From Paenibacillus tengchongensis (GTDB taxonomy: Bacteria > Bacillota > Bacilli > Paenibacillales > Paenibacillaceae), in the NCBI RefSeq assembly GCF_008973665.1, contig NZ_WACP01000010.1, positions 124,001 to 188,000 of the forward strand: 64,000 bases of DNA. Direction: 5' to 3'. Below are positions 7,966 to 16,082 of this stretch, one piece after another (the first letter of the stretch is position 1; each line of letters opens with the position of its first letter). The notes beneath the pieces are model-generated. The model worked only from the letters and a program-made list of their open reading frames with translations. It was not told the DNA's origin and searched no databases. The position numbers and the translations under genes were made by a program.

Positions 7966-8937
7966 TTATTGCGAAAGGCGGAGAGCGAGCTCGTAGAGGG
8001 CGGTGTCGAAGTCTTTCTTCGTATTAACAACGGTATCGATATCGGTAAGCGTCAATTCACCTTTAATAATGCCGCAGGCTTTATCGGATTCCCCGGAGAT
8101 CAGGCTGCGTACGGCAAAGTCGCCCAGACGGCTTGCCAGATTGCGGTCAGCCGGCGTCGGTGTGCCACCGCGCTGGATATGTCCCAGCACCGTTACGCGG
8201 GCATCGAGGGAAGAATGGCGGTCTTTCAGCGCTTGAGCCACATCTTCGCCCTTGCCGACGCCTTCGGCCACAATAACGATACTGTGGCGTTTGCCTCTGG
8301 TAAAGTTATCCTTCATGCGGTCAGCCACTTCATTCAGGTCATACGGCATTTCCGGAACCAGAATGGTCTCCGCACCGGAAGCAAGACCAGCATGCAGGGC
8401 GATATCGCCGCAGTGACGGCCCATGACTTCCACGATGGAAGAACGTTCATGGGAGGACATCGTATCGCGGAGCTTGTTCACCGCATCCACTACTACGCCT
8501 ACTGCTGTATCGAACCCGATAGTATAGTCGGTAAAGGAGATGTCGTTGTCAATCGTTCCCGGCAGGGCCATCGTGTTGATGCCCAGCTTACTGAGCTTGT
8601 TGGCACCTTTATAGGAACCGTCCCCGCCAATGACAACCAGGCCGTCGATTCCCAGTTCATTCAGGATATCCGCACCTTTCTGCTGGCCTTCAGGCTTCAC
8701 GAACTCCAGACAGCGCGCGGATTGCAGAATGGTTCCGCCGCGCTGGATGATGTCGCCCACACTGCGCAGATCCATCGGGAAAATATCCCGGTTCAGAAGG
8801 CCTTGATAGCCGCGCTGAATACCGAATACTTCGATGCCGTAATAAAGCGCGCTGCGGACAACTGCACGCACGGCGGCGTTCATGCCCTGCGAATCTCCTC
8901 CACTGGTCAGTACTGCGATTTTTTTAACATTTGACAT
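7966..8937 (-). CDS. pfkA: ATP-dependent 6-phosphofructokinase
   Basis: 323 residues, the standard bacterial PfkA length. The protein phosphorylates fructose 6-phosphate to fructose 1,6-bisphosphate, the committed step of glycolysis, in the cytosol. Visible motifs are the ATP-binding TSGGDSQGMNAA near the N-terminus, GGDGSYKGA, the catalytic PGTIDNDI, and the substrate loops EVMGRHCGDIA and GHIQRGG. ATG 8937 follows AGGAGG at a good distance. ytpB lies 65 bp upstream on the same strand, so read-through from it is possible. A terminator follows directly. Confidence 0.97.
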   Translation of the reverse strand: MSNVKKIAVLTSGGDSQGMNAAVRAVVRSALYYGIEVFGIQRGYQGLLNRDIFPMDLRSVGDIIQRGGTILQSARCLEFVKPEGQQKGADILNELGIDGLVVIGGDGSYKGANKLSKLGINTMALPGTIDNDISFTDYTIGFDTAVGVVVDAVNKLRDTMSSHERSSIVEVMGRHCGDIALHAGLASGAETILVPEMPYDLNEVADRMKDNFTRGKRHSIVIVAEGVGKGEDVAQALKDRHSSLDARVTVLGHIQRGGTPTPADRNLASRLGDFAVRSLISGESDKACGIIKGELTLTDIDTVVNTKKDFDTALYELALRLSQ

Positions 8938-9002
8938 CTTGTAAGTTCCTCCTTAAATTGCATCAGGAGCCGCAATCCATACGGAATGTTGCTCCGCAGC
9001 AT

Positions 9003-10100
9003 CTAGTACATGTGCTTGCGGATCCAGCGGCTGTTCACGAAGAAGAACAGCCGGGTCAGCGGGCTTCTTCTCATCAGCCGTTTGGAAACCAAGCGAACCT
9101 CCTGCTGTTCGCTGACTTTCGGATCGGATAAATAAAGCGCCAGCAGGCCCTCGATAACCATGCGGTGCATGGAGGTCTCGGGCAAAGCCCTTACATCCTC
9201 GCGGGCCCATTCCACAATGGAAGCGATCCGGCTGAGCATCGTATCCGCATCGTCATAATAATTGCAGAAATTGAGGTCGCCCCCGGCACGGTCTTCATCC
9301 TGATCAATCAGGTAATCCAGCATAATGTGCAGCCCGCAGACATGCGGAAAGTACGCCGCACGGATCGAAGCCGATTTCGATTCGTTCAGAAGAGGGTCGC
9401 AGGCGGACAAAAATAACATAAAGATGCCCAGCGTAGAACCGGTAGCAGCCGCAAATTCATTCCAGTGCAGATGCGGTGCACGGCCTCCCTCTACAGCCCA
9501 CCATTCCTGCAGGGCGGGCTCCCGCAGCTCGGGACGGATATGCTTATACACCTGCAGATCCGTGTACAGAACGGCCAACTGACGAATCTCCTCAGCGGCC
9601 GCAGCGTATCCCGGCAGCTGTGCCGTCATCTCCTGACATTTACGGACCAGCTTCTGCAGATAGCCGCCGTCGTTCTGCTCACTGCGCAGCGCATAATAAT
9701 TCCCAGGTTCGGCGCCGGGGGTAACCGCATCCAGCATCGATTGATGCAGCAGCCGGAAATCGGCCGGATCCAGCGAAGTGCTGCGGTCGCACAGGTTGTC
9801 CAAATAATCGCTGATCGTTTGATAGGCGACAATTAGCGGAATCAGTATATGTCTCATCGACAAATTCCCGGCGGCGTAAATCCCTCCGCCCTCGCAGTGA
9901 AATTGCTTGGTCTCAATGCTGGCCAGCGCCTGCCGCCGCAGCTCGGGATCAGGAATCCCTTCCGCTTCTCTGCGCCACTTGCCAAGACATTGCCTCACTT
10001 CCGGCAGCACGTACTTATAAACCCTGTTCATCAGCCCGATGGGGCCGCGCGGGCTTAAATAACGGCCTTGCTCCAATCCACTCAATGACTGTGCCTCCAC
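9003..10100 (-). CDS. ytpB: Tetraprenyl-beta-curcumene synthase (DUF2600)
   Basis: 365 residues, helical, matching YtpB, which cyclises tetraprenyl diphosphate to tetraprenyl-beta-curcumene, the precursor of sesquarterpenes in Bacillus-type cells and spores. Acidic motifs that would bind the diphosphate and Mg2+ are DYLDNLCDR and DYLIDQDEDRAGGD. Further family landmarks are KQFHCEGGGIYA and HWNEFAAATGS. The GTG at 10100 follows AAGGAGA by 8 bases. pfkA is downstream on the same strand; no other isoprenoid gene is near. Confidence 0.88.
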   Translation of the reverse strand: MEAQSLSGLEQGRYLSPRGPIGLMNRVYKYVLPEVRQCLGKWRREAEGIPDPELRRQALASIETKQFHCEGGGIYAAGNLSMRHILIPLIVAYQTISDYLDNLCDRSTSLDPADFRLLHQSMLDAVTPGAEPGNYYALRSEQNDGGYLQKLVRKCQEMTAQLPGYAAAAEEIRQLAVLYTDLQVYKHIRPELREPALQEWWAVEGGRAPHLHWNEFAAATGSTLGIFMLFLSACDPLLNESKSASIRAAYFPHVCGLHIMLDYLIDQDEDRAGGDLNFCNYYDDADTMLSRIASIVEWAREDVRALPETSMHRMVIEGLLALYLSDPKVSEQQEVRLVSKRLMRRSPLTRLFFFVNSRWIRKHMY

Positions 10101-10277
10101 GTTGTTGTCTCCTTATCCAAATCATCACTTATTATAATATCATCCCTTTATTTCTACAAACAATAAAATCACTTGCGAAAAGGCATGTAAGTTTCAGAAT
10201 TAACTTGAATTTCACAAACATCGGCACTTTAGTTTATGCTATACTATCGATATTTCATAATCGGGGGAGTGCAACTC

Positions 10278-11588
10278 ATGGAATCAGGACGCGGCGGCCA
10301 GTACAGTGACCAGAACTGGCTGCGATCCTTTATGTTTGTCGTTTTCGGCACAAGCGTGCTGGCAGTCTCGTATTTTCCGCTCTTTTACAGCCATCTCGGC
10401 TTCAGCAGCACCCAAATCGGCATGCTCTATGCCGTGGGTCCGCTGATCTCCATACTATCTAATCTGTTCTGGAGCATGATGAGCGACCGGCTGGGTACGG
10501 TCAAACGGATTATGGCGATCCTGCTTGCCGGGCAACTGGTCTCGGCGCTGCTTTTGTCCAAAAGTACCAGCTTTTCGGAAGTAATGCTTATCATATCCTT
10601 CTTCTACTTCTTCTATTACCCGATATTTCCGCTGTCCGACACGATGGCGATCAAAATTGCGGAACGCCACGGGCGCAACTTTATCGCCATCCGGGTATTC
10701 GGCTCTCTCGGCTACTCTTTTTTCGCGCTGACGGTAGGTTATGTGCTGAGAGCTTTGAGCCCGTCATGGAGCGTCACCCTCTGTATCATCATTATTACTG
10801 CCGCACTGCTGCTGAGCATCGGCCTGAAAGACGTACAGCGGAGTCCAGCACCCAAGCAGCCTGCAGACCCTGCCGCCGGCGGGCGGAGAGCAAAGGGCGG
10901 CGGGATCACTGAAATCCTGCTGCAAAAAGAAGTGCTCTGGTTCTTCGGCTGCGTATTCGTGCTGGCCATCGGCCACCGGATGAATGAAGCCTTTCTGACC
11001 ATCAGTCTGAAGGAGCTGTCGGCCGGAGACGAAGTTATCGGCTGGGCCCTGCTGGCCTCAGCCCTTAGTGAGATTCCCGTCTTCTTCGCACTCAGCAAAT
11101 ACGGCGAACGCTTCAAGGAGCTGCCGCTGCTCGCGATTGCCGCATTGATGTATGCCTTGCGCTTTCTCTTCATGGCGCTGACGAACGAGCCGCTTGCCAT
11201 CGTATTTATTCAAGCCATGCACAGCGTCTCCTTCGGTATCTTCTATGTAACAGCCGTCCGTTATATTACTCGGATCATTCCCGACCATCTCCGGGCAACC
11301 GGCATGGCGATTTTTACAGTGGTCTGGTCCAGCGCCTCCGGCCTGCTCAGCGGGACCATCGGCGGCTTGATCTATCAGGGTTCCGGGCGGGTTTTCTTCT
11401 ATATGACTGCCGCTCTCTTCTGCCTGCTGTCGTTCGCCGGTTTCATGGCCAAACATCTCGCCGATATCGGCGGAGTCTCCCTGCGGAGGAGAAACAAGCG
11501 GCCGGTTGCCGAAAACCCGGCCCCGGCCGAACCTGCCGCGCCACTTCCCGCAGCCGAGCTTGCCGCACCGAACGAAGCGGCACTCTGA
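10278..11588 (+). CDS. MFS transporter (PPP/LacY-like fold)
   Basis: 436 residues with about 12 membrane segments. The first loop carries the MFS signature region SNLFWSMMSDRLGTVKR. The length and the sequences FYFFYYPIFPLSDTMAI and AIRVFGSLGYSFFA recall the nucleoside/3-phenylpropionate-like branch (MFS_1-like) of the superfamily. The C-terminal tail is Ala/Pro-rich. ATG 10278 follows GGGGGAG by 8 bases. An extended -10 element, TGCTATACT, lies at about 10238-10246. The substrate is not deducible. A strong terminator follows. Confidence 0.85.
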   Translation: MESGRGGQYSDQNWLRSFMFVVFGTSVLAVSYFPLFYSHLGFSSTQIGMLYAVGPLISILSNLFWSMMSDRLGTVKRIMAILLAGQLVSALLLSKSTSFSEVMLIISFFYFFYYPIFPLSDTMAIKIAERHGRNFIAIRVFGSLGYSFFALTVGYVLRALSPSWSVTLCIIIITAALLLSIGLKDVQRSPAPKQPADPAAGGRRAKGGGITEILLQKEVLWFFGCVFVLAIGHRMNEAFLTISLKELSAGDEVIGWALLASALSEIPVFFALSKYGERFKELPLLAIAALMYALRFLFMALTNEPLAIVFIQAMHSVSFGIFYVTAVRYITRIIPDHLRATGMAIFTVVWSSASGLLSGTIGGLIYQGSGRVFFYMTAALFCLLSFAGFMAKHLADIGGVSLRRRNKRPVAENPAPAEPAAPLPAAELAAPNEAAL

Positions 11589-11597
11589 GGATTTCAA

Positions 11598-11638
11598 GGC
11601 CCTGTGCCGCCCTGTTGGCAGCCAGGGTCTTTTTTTTA
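11598..11638 (+). terminator. Terminator after the MFS gene
   Basis: The stem GGCCCTG (11598-11604) with CAGGGTC (11623-11629) contains one G-T pair and is followed by eight T. Confidence 0.85.
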
Positions 11639-11652
11639 TAAACATTCAACGA

Positions 11653-11691
11653 AAACAAAAAAACGTACAGTTTCCGAAGAAACTGTACGTT
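11653..11691 (-). terminator. Terminator of the cold-shock gene with a UUCG tetraloop
   Basis: A perfect 13-bp stem, AACGTACAGTTTC (11662-11674) with GAAACTGTACGTT (11679-11691), carries on the minus strand the extra-stable loop C(UUCG)G and then a T run. It lies about 80 bases after the csp stop codon. Confidence 0.9.
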
Positions 11692-11773
11692 CGTAGTTAC
11701 CGGTTTGTCACTCTTGCAAGTGCCTGCGATATCAAATATATATGGCGATCGGCAACAAGTGCCGGACCGTTTC

Positions 11774-11971
11774 TTATAATTTAACTACGTTAGCTGCTTG
11801 AGGACCGCGGTTGCCTTCAGTGATGTCGAATTCTACCGCTTGACCTTCATCCAAAGTCTTGAAGCCGTCGCCTTGGATCGCCGAGAAGTGAACGAATACG
11901 TCTTCGCCGCCTTCTACTTGAAGGAAACCATAACCTTTTTCTGCGTTAAACCATTTTACTGTACCTTTCAA
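11774..11971 (-). CDS. Cold-shock protein, CspA family
   Basis: 65 residues, a single OB-fold. It has RNP1 (KGYGFL) and RNP2 (VFVHF) and the standard start MKGTVKWFNAEKG. Such proteins bind single-stranded RNA and DNA and act as RNA chaperones in the cytoplasm. The start is the TTG at 11971, 8-9 bases after AGGAGG. A clean promoter (12017-12045) gives a short leader holding a 14-bp palindrome, and a strong terminator follows the gene. Confidence 0.96.
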   Translation of the reverse strand: MKGTVKWFNAEKGYGFLQVEGGEDVFVHFSAIQGDGFKTLDEGQAVEFDITEGNRGPQAANVVKL

Positions 11972-11993
11972 ATGAACAACCTCCTAAAAATAC

Positions 11994-12007
11994 CGCCATA
12001 TATGGCG
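11994..12007. promoter_or_regulatory. 14-bp palindrome in the csp leader
   Basis: CGCCATATATGGCG is a perfect palindrome that begins a few bases after the predicted transcription start of the cold-shock gene. It could be an operator or a small RNA hairpin. I know no regulator for this word. Confidence 0.5.
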
Positions 12008-12016
12008 TATGCTTAC

Positions 12017-12045
12017 ATTATACCCCATCTTTTTCTGCAAAGCAA
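12017..12045 (-). promoter_or_regulatory. SigA-type promoter of the cold-shock gene
   Basis: On the minus strand TTGCTT (12045-12040) and TATAAT (12022-12017) are 17 bp apart. Confidence 0.75.
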
Positions 12046-12143
12046 TCCATGATTTCCCTATTCCCGTGAATTTATTTGCTTTTCACTTCCCCGGTGCGTT
12101 ATCATTGACCCAAAAGCCAAAAATCGCCAGGGTGGTAATGACT

Positions 12144-12377
12144 ATGATCAAAAAACATGAGATATACAAAACAGACAAATGGAATATGATGACCGTTGAG
12201 GTGCAGGGGCGGTATATCATCCTGCGGGAAATTTCCGATCAATGGGGTGAAGATACCCATACCTTTATGAGCCGCCCGGCTATGATGGAATGGGCGCACA
12301 CACGCTTTAATAAGGAAGCCTACAAGGATAACGAAGAGGAATACCACAAAATTATCGAAGCTTTCAAGCAGGTCTAA
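12144..12377 (+). CDS. Small hypothetical protein, 77 aa
   Basis: A charged, soluble-looking 77-residue protein starting MIKKHEIYKTDKW, with MTVEVQGRYIILREISDQWGEDTHTF and a charged helical end (NEEEYHKIIEAFKQV). I do not recognise the family. ATG 12144 is preceded by GGGTGG at about 9 bases; the ATG at 12138 is too close to it. Six bases after its stop begins a 56-codon membrane-protein gene, so the two probably form a small operon, divergent from the cold-shock gene. Confidence 0.65.
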   Translation: MIKKHEIYKTDKWNMMTVEVQGRYIILREISDQWGEDTHTFMSRPAMMEWAHTRFNKEAYKDNEEEYHKIIEAFKQV

Positions 12378-12383
12378 GGCAGC

Positions 12384-12554
12384 ATGGGCAACGAAAATGT
12401 GGCAATCTACGCCGTTGTCGTGCTCTGCCTGGGAGCGGTGCTCGTGATGAGCAAGGACAAGCTGCCGCCGCGCTTCCGGCGCGGCATGGCTTTGACCGCT
12501 GTCATCATGATCGCTCTATCCTTTGTTTTCATTATTTCCAGCCTGCTGTCATAA
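12384..12554 (+). CDS. Small two-helix membrane protein, 56 aa
   Basis: The frame ATG 12384 to TAA 12554 encodes 56 residues: a first hydrophobic segment (about 7-22, AIYAVVVLCLGAVLVM), a short basic loop (KDKLPPRFRRG) and a second segment (about 36-55, ALTAVIMIALSFVFIISSLL). Under the positive-inside rule the loop would be cytoplasmic and both ends outside. It starts 6 bases after the preceding 77-aa gene with AAGG as a weak ribosome binding site, so coupling is likely. No family is recognised. Confidence 0.55.
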   Translation: MGNENVAIYAVVVLCLGAVLVMSKDKLPPRFRRGMALTAVIMIALSFVFIISSLLS

Positions 12555-12771
12555 CTTCGCAGGTTTCGGTCTAAACGTTAATAATCAGGATTTGGCAGGG
12601 CATACTAAGCCGACCATCAATTGTTTACGGGAGGCCGCCGTTATGTCCTTTACCGCCAAGACGCTGCCGCTGCTGCTGGCCTTATGTCTGCTGCCGGGCG
12701 ATCCCGCATCGGCCGCAAGCGCCGGCTCGCAGCCTATGACTACTTCATCCCATCATTCAAGGAGGATATCT

Positions 12772-14562
12772 ATGGAACAATTATTGAAGAGAAGCGAAGT
12801 ACCCGCCGAACACCGCTGGAAGCTGGAAGATATGTTTGCCTCGCAGGAAGTATGGGATAAGGAATATACCGAAGTTAAAGAGCTGATTAAGCAGGCTGCT
12901 GATTTTCAGGGCAAGCTTGATTCGGCCGATTCGCTCAAAGCCTGCTTTGAGCTGGACGACCGCGTTTCACTTCTGACCGAACGTCTTTACGTCTATGCCC
13001 ATATGCGCCAGGACGAGGATACCGCAGAACCGGTATATCAGGCGCTGACCCAGAAAGCCAAGAAGCTCAGTGTGGAAGCCGGAGAAGCCCTCTCCTTCGT
13101 TACACCGGAAATTCTGGCGCTGCCGGACGGAAAGCTTGACGAGTTCATCGCCGATCCCAAGCTCTCCGCCTACACCTTTACATTGACCGAAATGAAGCGC
13201 GAGAAGGCGCATGTCCTCTCTAAAGCCGAGGAAGCGCTGCTTGCACAGGTGGGCACCCTTTCCCAGGCGCCGCAGAATATTTTTGGCATGCTGAACAATG
13301 CCGACCTTAAGTTCCCGAAGATCAAGAACGAAGAAGGCAAGGAAGTCGAGCTGACGCACGGCAGCTACATTCAGTTCCTGGAAAGCACGGACCGTGAGGT
13401 TCGCAGGAACGCTTTTAAAGCGGTATATGAAACCTACGGCAAGCAAAAGAACACCATCGCCGCCACGCTGAGCGCCAATGTGAATAAGAACGTATTCTAC
13501 TCCCGCGTCCGCAAATATCCGTCGGTGCTGGAAATGTCGCTCTACGGCGACAACATTCCGAAGGAAGTCTATACCAATCTCATCGATACCATCCACGAGA
13601 GCCTGCCGCTGATGCACCGCTACATGAAGCTGCGCCAGAAGCTGCTCAAAGTCGACGAGCTGCATATGTATGACCTGTTCGCACCGCTGGTCGACGAATA
13701 CAAGCTGGATATTACATTTGAAGAAGCCAAGCAGATCACTAAGGAAGGCTTGAAGCCGCTCGGCGACGATTACTTAAGCGTGCTGCAGGAAGGCTACGAC
13801 AGCGGCTGGATCGATGTCTATGAGAATCAGAACAAACGGACCGGCGCATACAGCTGGGGCTCCTACGGCACCCACCCTTATGTCCTGCTTAACCACAACG
13901 ATAATCTGAACAGCATGTTTACGCTGGCGCATGAGATGGGCCACGCCCTGCATTCCTATTACTCGGACAATGCGCTCAGCTACCGCGATGCCCAGTACAC
14001 GATTTTCCTGGCCGAAGTCGCTTCCACCACCAACGAAGCTCTGCTGATGGATTATCTGCTGAAGAAATCGACCGATCCGAAGGAAAAAATGTATCTCCTG
14101 ACCTACTACGCGGACCAGTTCCGCACCACTGTGTTCCGCCAGACGATGTTCGCGGAGTTCGAAAAGATCATCCACCAGCGCGCCGAAGACGGCGAATCGC
14201 TGACACCGCAGGACTTGTCCAAGATCTACTACGATCTGAACGTAAAATACTACGGCGAAGATATGGTGGTCGATAAGGACATCGAAATGGAATGGGCGCG
14301 CATTCCGCATTTCTATAACAGCTTCTATGTCTATAAATACGCGACCGGCTTCTCCGCCGCCACCAGCTTCTCAAAGCAGATTCTTGAGGAAGGCAAGCCG
14401 GCGGTTGACCGTTACCTCGGCTTCCTGAAGAGCGGCGGCAGCGACTATTCCATTAACATTCTGGCCAAAGCCGGTGTCGATATGTCCTCGCCGGAGCCGA
14501 TCCGCGAAGCGATGAGCGTCTTCGAAAGCGTCATTGAGCAGATGGAAGAGTTGACCAAGTAA
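12772..14562 (+). CDS. pepF: Oligoendopeptidase F (M3B metallopeptidase)
   Basis: 596 residues from ATG 12772, a normal PepF length. The zinc site is HEMGH in TLAHEMGHALHSYYS, with the downstream Glu in FLAEVASTTNEALL, as in M3 peptidases, which cut short oligopeptides in the cytosol. AAGGAGG lies 6 bases before ATG 12772. The frame also continues upstream to ATG 12643, which has its own GGGAGG 8 bases before it. That start would add 43 residues looking like a signal peptide: a Lys, then LPLLLALCLLPGDPASA. Two products, one exported, are therefore possible. I annotate the internal start because the family normally begins there. Confidence 0.95.
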   Translation: MEQLLKRSEVPAEHRWKLEDMFASQEVWDKEYTEVKELIKQAADFQGKLDSADSLKACFELDDRVSLLTERLYVYAHMRQDEDTAEPVYQALTQKAKKLSVEAGEALSFVTPEILALPDGKLDEFIADPKLSAYTFTLTEMKREKAHVLSKAEEALLAQVGTLSQAPQNIFGMLNNADLKFPKIKNEEGKEVELTHGSYIQFLESTDREVRRNAFKAVYETYGKQKNTIAATLSANVNKNVFYSRVRKYPSVLEMSLYGDNIPKEVYTNLIDTIHESLPLMHRYMKLRQKLLKVDELHMYDLFAPLVDEYKLDITFEEAKQITKEGLKPLGDDYLSVLQEGYDSGWIDVYENQNKRTGAYSWGSYGTHPYVLLNHNDNLNSMFTLAHEMGHALHSYYSDNALSYRDAQYTIFLAEVASTTNEALLMDYLLKKSTDPKEKMYLLTYYADQFRTTVFRQTMFAEFEKIIHQRAEDGESLTPQDLSKIYYDLNVKYYGEDMVVDKDIEMEWARIPHFYNSFYVYKYATGFSAATSFSKQILEEGKPAVDRYLGFLKSGGSDYSINILAKAGVDMSSPEPIREAMSVFESVIEQMEELTK

Positions 14563-14587
14563 GCAGGCAACGTTTAGTATTGCATGG

Positions 14588-14620
14588 ATCCCTTGTCCTT
14601 AGCGGCAAGGGATTTATATT
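14588..14620 (+). terminator. Terminator after pepF
   Basis: The 8-bp stem ATCCCTTG (14588-14595) with CAAGGGAT (14606-14613) is followed by TTTATATT. Confidence 0.7.
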
Positions 14621-14648
14621 GTCACACGTTTCAAGGGGAGGAAATGTT

Positions 14649-14966
14649 ATGAGATTGCAATGGTCGCTTATTCTTGGTCTCATCTTTGCACTGCTGATTG
14701 CTCTGTTTGCTGTAATCAATGTCGATCCGGTACAGGTCAATTTCGGGTTTGATCAGGTGGAAATTCCGCTGATTCTGGTTATTCTGGGCTGCGCCCTGAT
14801 CGGCGGCGTCATTGTCGGCACCTACGGCATCTTCCGCCAGTATAAGCTGCAGAAGCAAATTAAAGGATTGAATGCTGAACTCGCCAAGCTGCGCGCAAAC
14901 GAGCCTGCGGCGGAAATCCTGCCCGAAAGTGGTCCCTTTCTTTCCGGAAGCGAGCCGCGTGGGTAA
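14649..14966 (+). CDS. LapA family membrane protein (DUF1049)
   Basis: 105 residues with two membrane segments (about 5-23 and 38-60) and then an amphipathic, coiled-coil-like tail (FRQYKLQKQIKGLNAELAKL) ending in a short acidic stretch. The pattern FAVINVDPVQVNFGF between the helices is characteristic of LapA/DUF1049 proteins, small inner-membrane proteins of uncertain role in Bacillota. ATG 14649 follows GGGGAGG by 7 bases. It sits between pepF and an M42 peptidase gene and is probably transcribed on its own or with the latter. Confidence 0.82.
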   Translation: MRLQWSLILGLIFALLIALFAVINVDPVQVNFGFDQVEIPLILVILGCALIGGVIVGTYGIFRQYKLQKQIKGLNAELAKLRANEPAAEILPESGPFLSGSEPRG

Positions 14967-15038
14967 ATAAGAAGTAGAGCTTATACAACATGGCTGCACG
15001 TTAATCCTGTTAATACTATCATTTAGGAGGAGATCCCA

Positions 15039-16082
15039 TTGCTAACCATACATCCGCGCGAAGACTACATTTTATCCTTTCTGACCAAGCTGCTTAACAC
15101 CCCCAGCCCCAGCGGCTTCACCGCCAAGGCCATGAATCTCGTAGCGGAAGAGGCGGCTGCGCTGAACCTTCCGTTCGAATGGAATGAGAAGGGCGGACTG
15201 GTGCTGCGTGTTCCCGGCCTCGACCCTTCCCGTACCATCGGCCTCAGCGCCCATGTAGACACGCTTGGTGCGATGGTCCGCTCGATCAAGCCGGACGGCA
15301 AGCTGCGGCTTACCTCCGTCGGCGGCTTCACCATGAACAGTATCGAGAATGAATACTGCGTCATTCATACCCGCACCGGGCTGACCTACACCGGTACCAT
15401 TCTGTCCAGCCATCCGTCGGTGCATGTGTATGCTGATGCCCGGGATTTCAAGCGTTCGGAAGAGAACATGGAAGTTCGTATTGATGAACTTGTCTCGACC
15501 AAGGATGAGGTTCTCAAGCTGGGCATTGCCGTAGGCGACTTCGTCTCCTTCGACGCCCGGGCGGTGATTACGCCCAGCGGATTCATCAAATCGCGCCATC
15601 TCGACGATAAGGCCAGCGTAGCTGCACTGCTCGGCATGCTCGAAAGCATGAAGCGCGAGAACTGGAAGCCGCTGCATAATCTGGTTCTGCTCATCTCCAA
15701 CTATGAAGAGGTCGGCCACGGCGCCAGCTGGATTCCGGGCGAGATCGACGAGATGATTGCCGTGGACATGGGCGCCATGGGCGAGGATCTCAGCTGTAAG
15801 GAAACCGATGTCTCCATCTGTGCCAAGGATTCCTCCGGCCCTTACGATTACGCCATGACCGGCCGCCTGATCGAGCTGGCCAATGGTCTTGGCATTCCGT
15901 TTGCGGTGGATATCTACCCGTATTACGGCTCTGACGCCTCCGCTGCTCTAAAGGGTGGCCACAATATCCGCGCCGCGCTGATCGGCCCGGGCGTGCATGC
16001 CTCCCACTCGATGGAGCGCACGCACCAGTCGGCCGTGCTGAATACGGCCAAGCTGCTCGCCGCGTATGTCGGCGCCCATTAA
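15039..16082 (+). CDS. M42 family metallopeptidase (glutamyl aminopeptidase/cellulase M type)
   Basis: 347 residues. Features of the M42 di-zinc aminopeptidases are SAHVDTLG (first metal His and Asp), the bridging region RHLDDKASVAAL, the catalytic pair in NYEEVGHGAS, VDMGAMGEDL and the last His in GPGVHASHSMERTH. These form large tetrahedral cytosolic complexes that trim peptides. The start is the TTG at 15039, 8 bases after AGGAGG. The next gene starts inside its last codons, which suggests translational coupling. Confidence 0.92.
   Translation: MLTIHPREDYILSFLTKLLNTPSPSGFTAKAMNLVAEEAAALNLPFEWNEKGGLVLRVPGLDPSRTIGLSAHVDTLGAMVRSIKPDGKLRLTSVGGFTMNSIENEYCVIHTRTGLTYTGTILSSHPSVHVYADARDFKRSEENMEVRIDELVSTKDEVLKLGIAVGDFVSFDARAVITPSGFIKSRHLDDKASVAALLGMLESMKRENWKPLHNLVLLISNYEEVGHGASWIPGEIDEMIAVDMGAMGEDLSCKETDVSICAKDSSGPYDYAMTGRLIELANGLGIPFAVDIYPYYGSDASAALKGGHNIRAALIGPGVHASHSMERTHQSAVLNTAKLLAAYVGAH

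Noticed and set aside
12643..12771. Lipoprotein signal in the upstream PepF extension
   Set aside because: The Cys at LALC lacks a proper lipobox (no small residue at -1); an ordinary signal peptide is the better reading.
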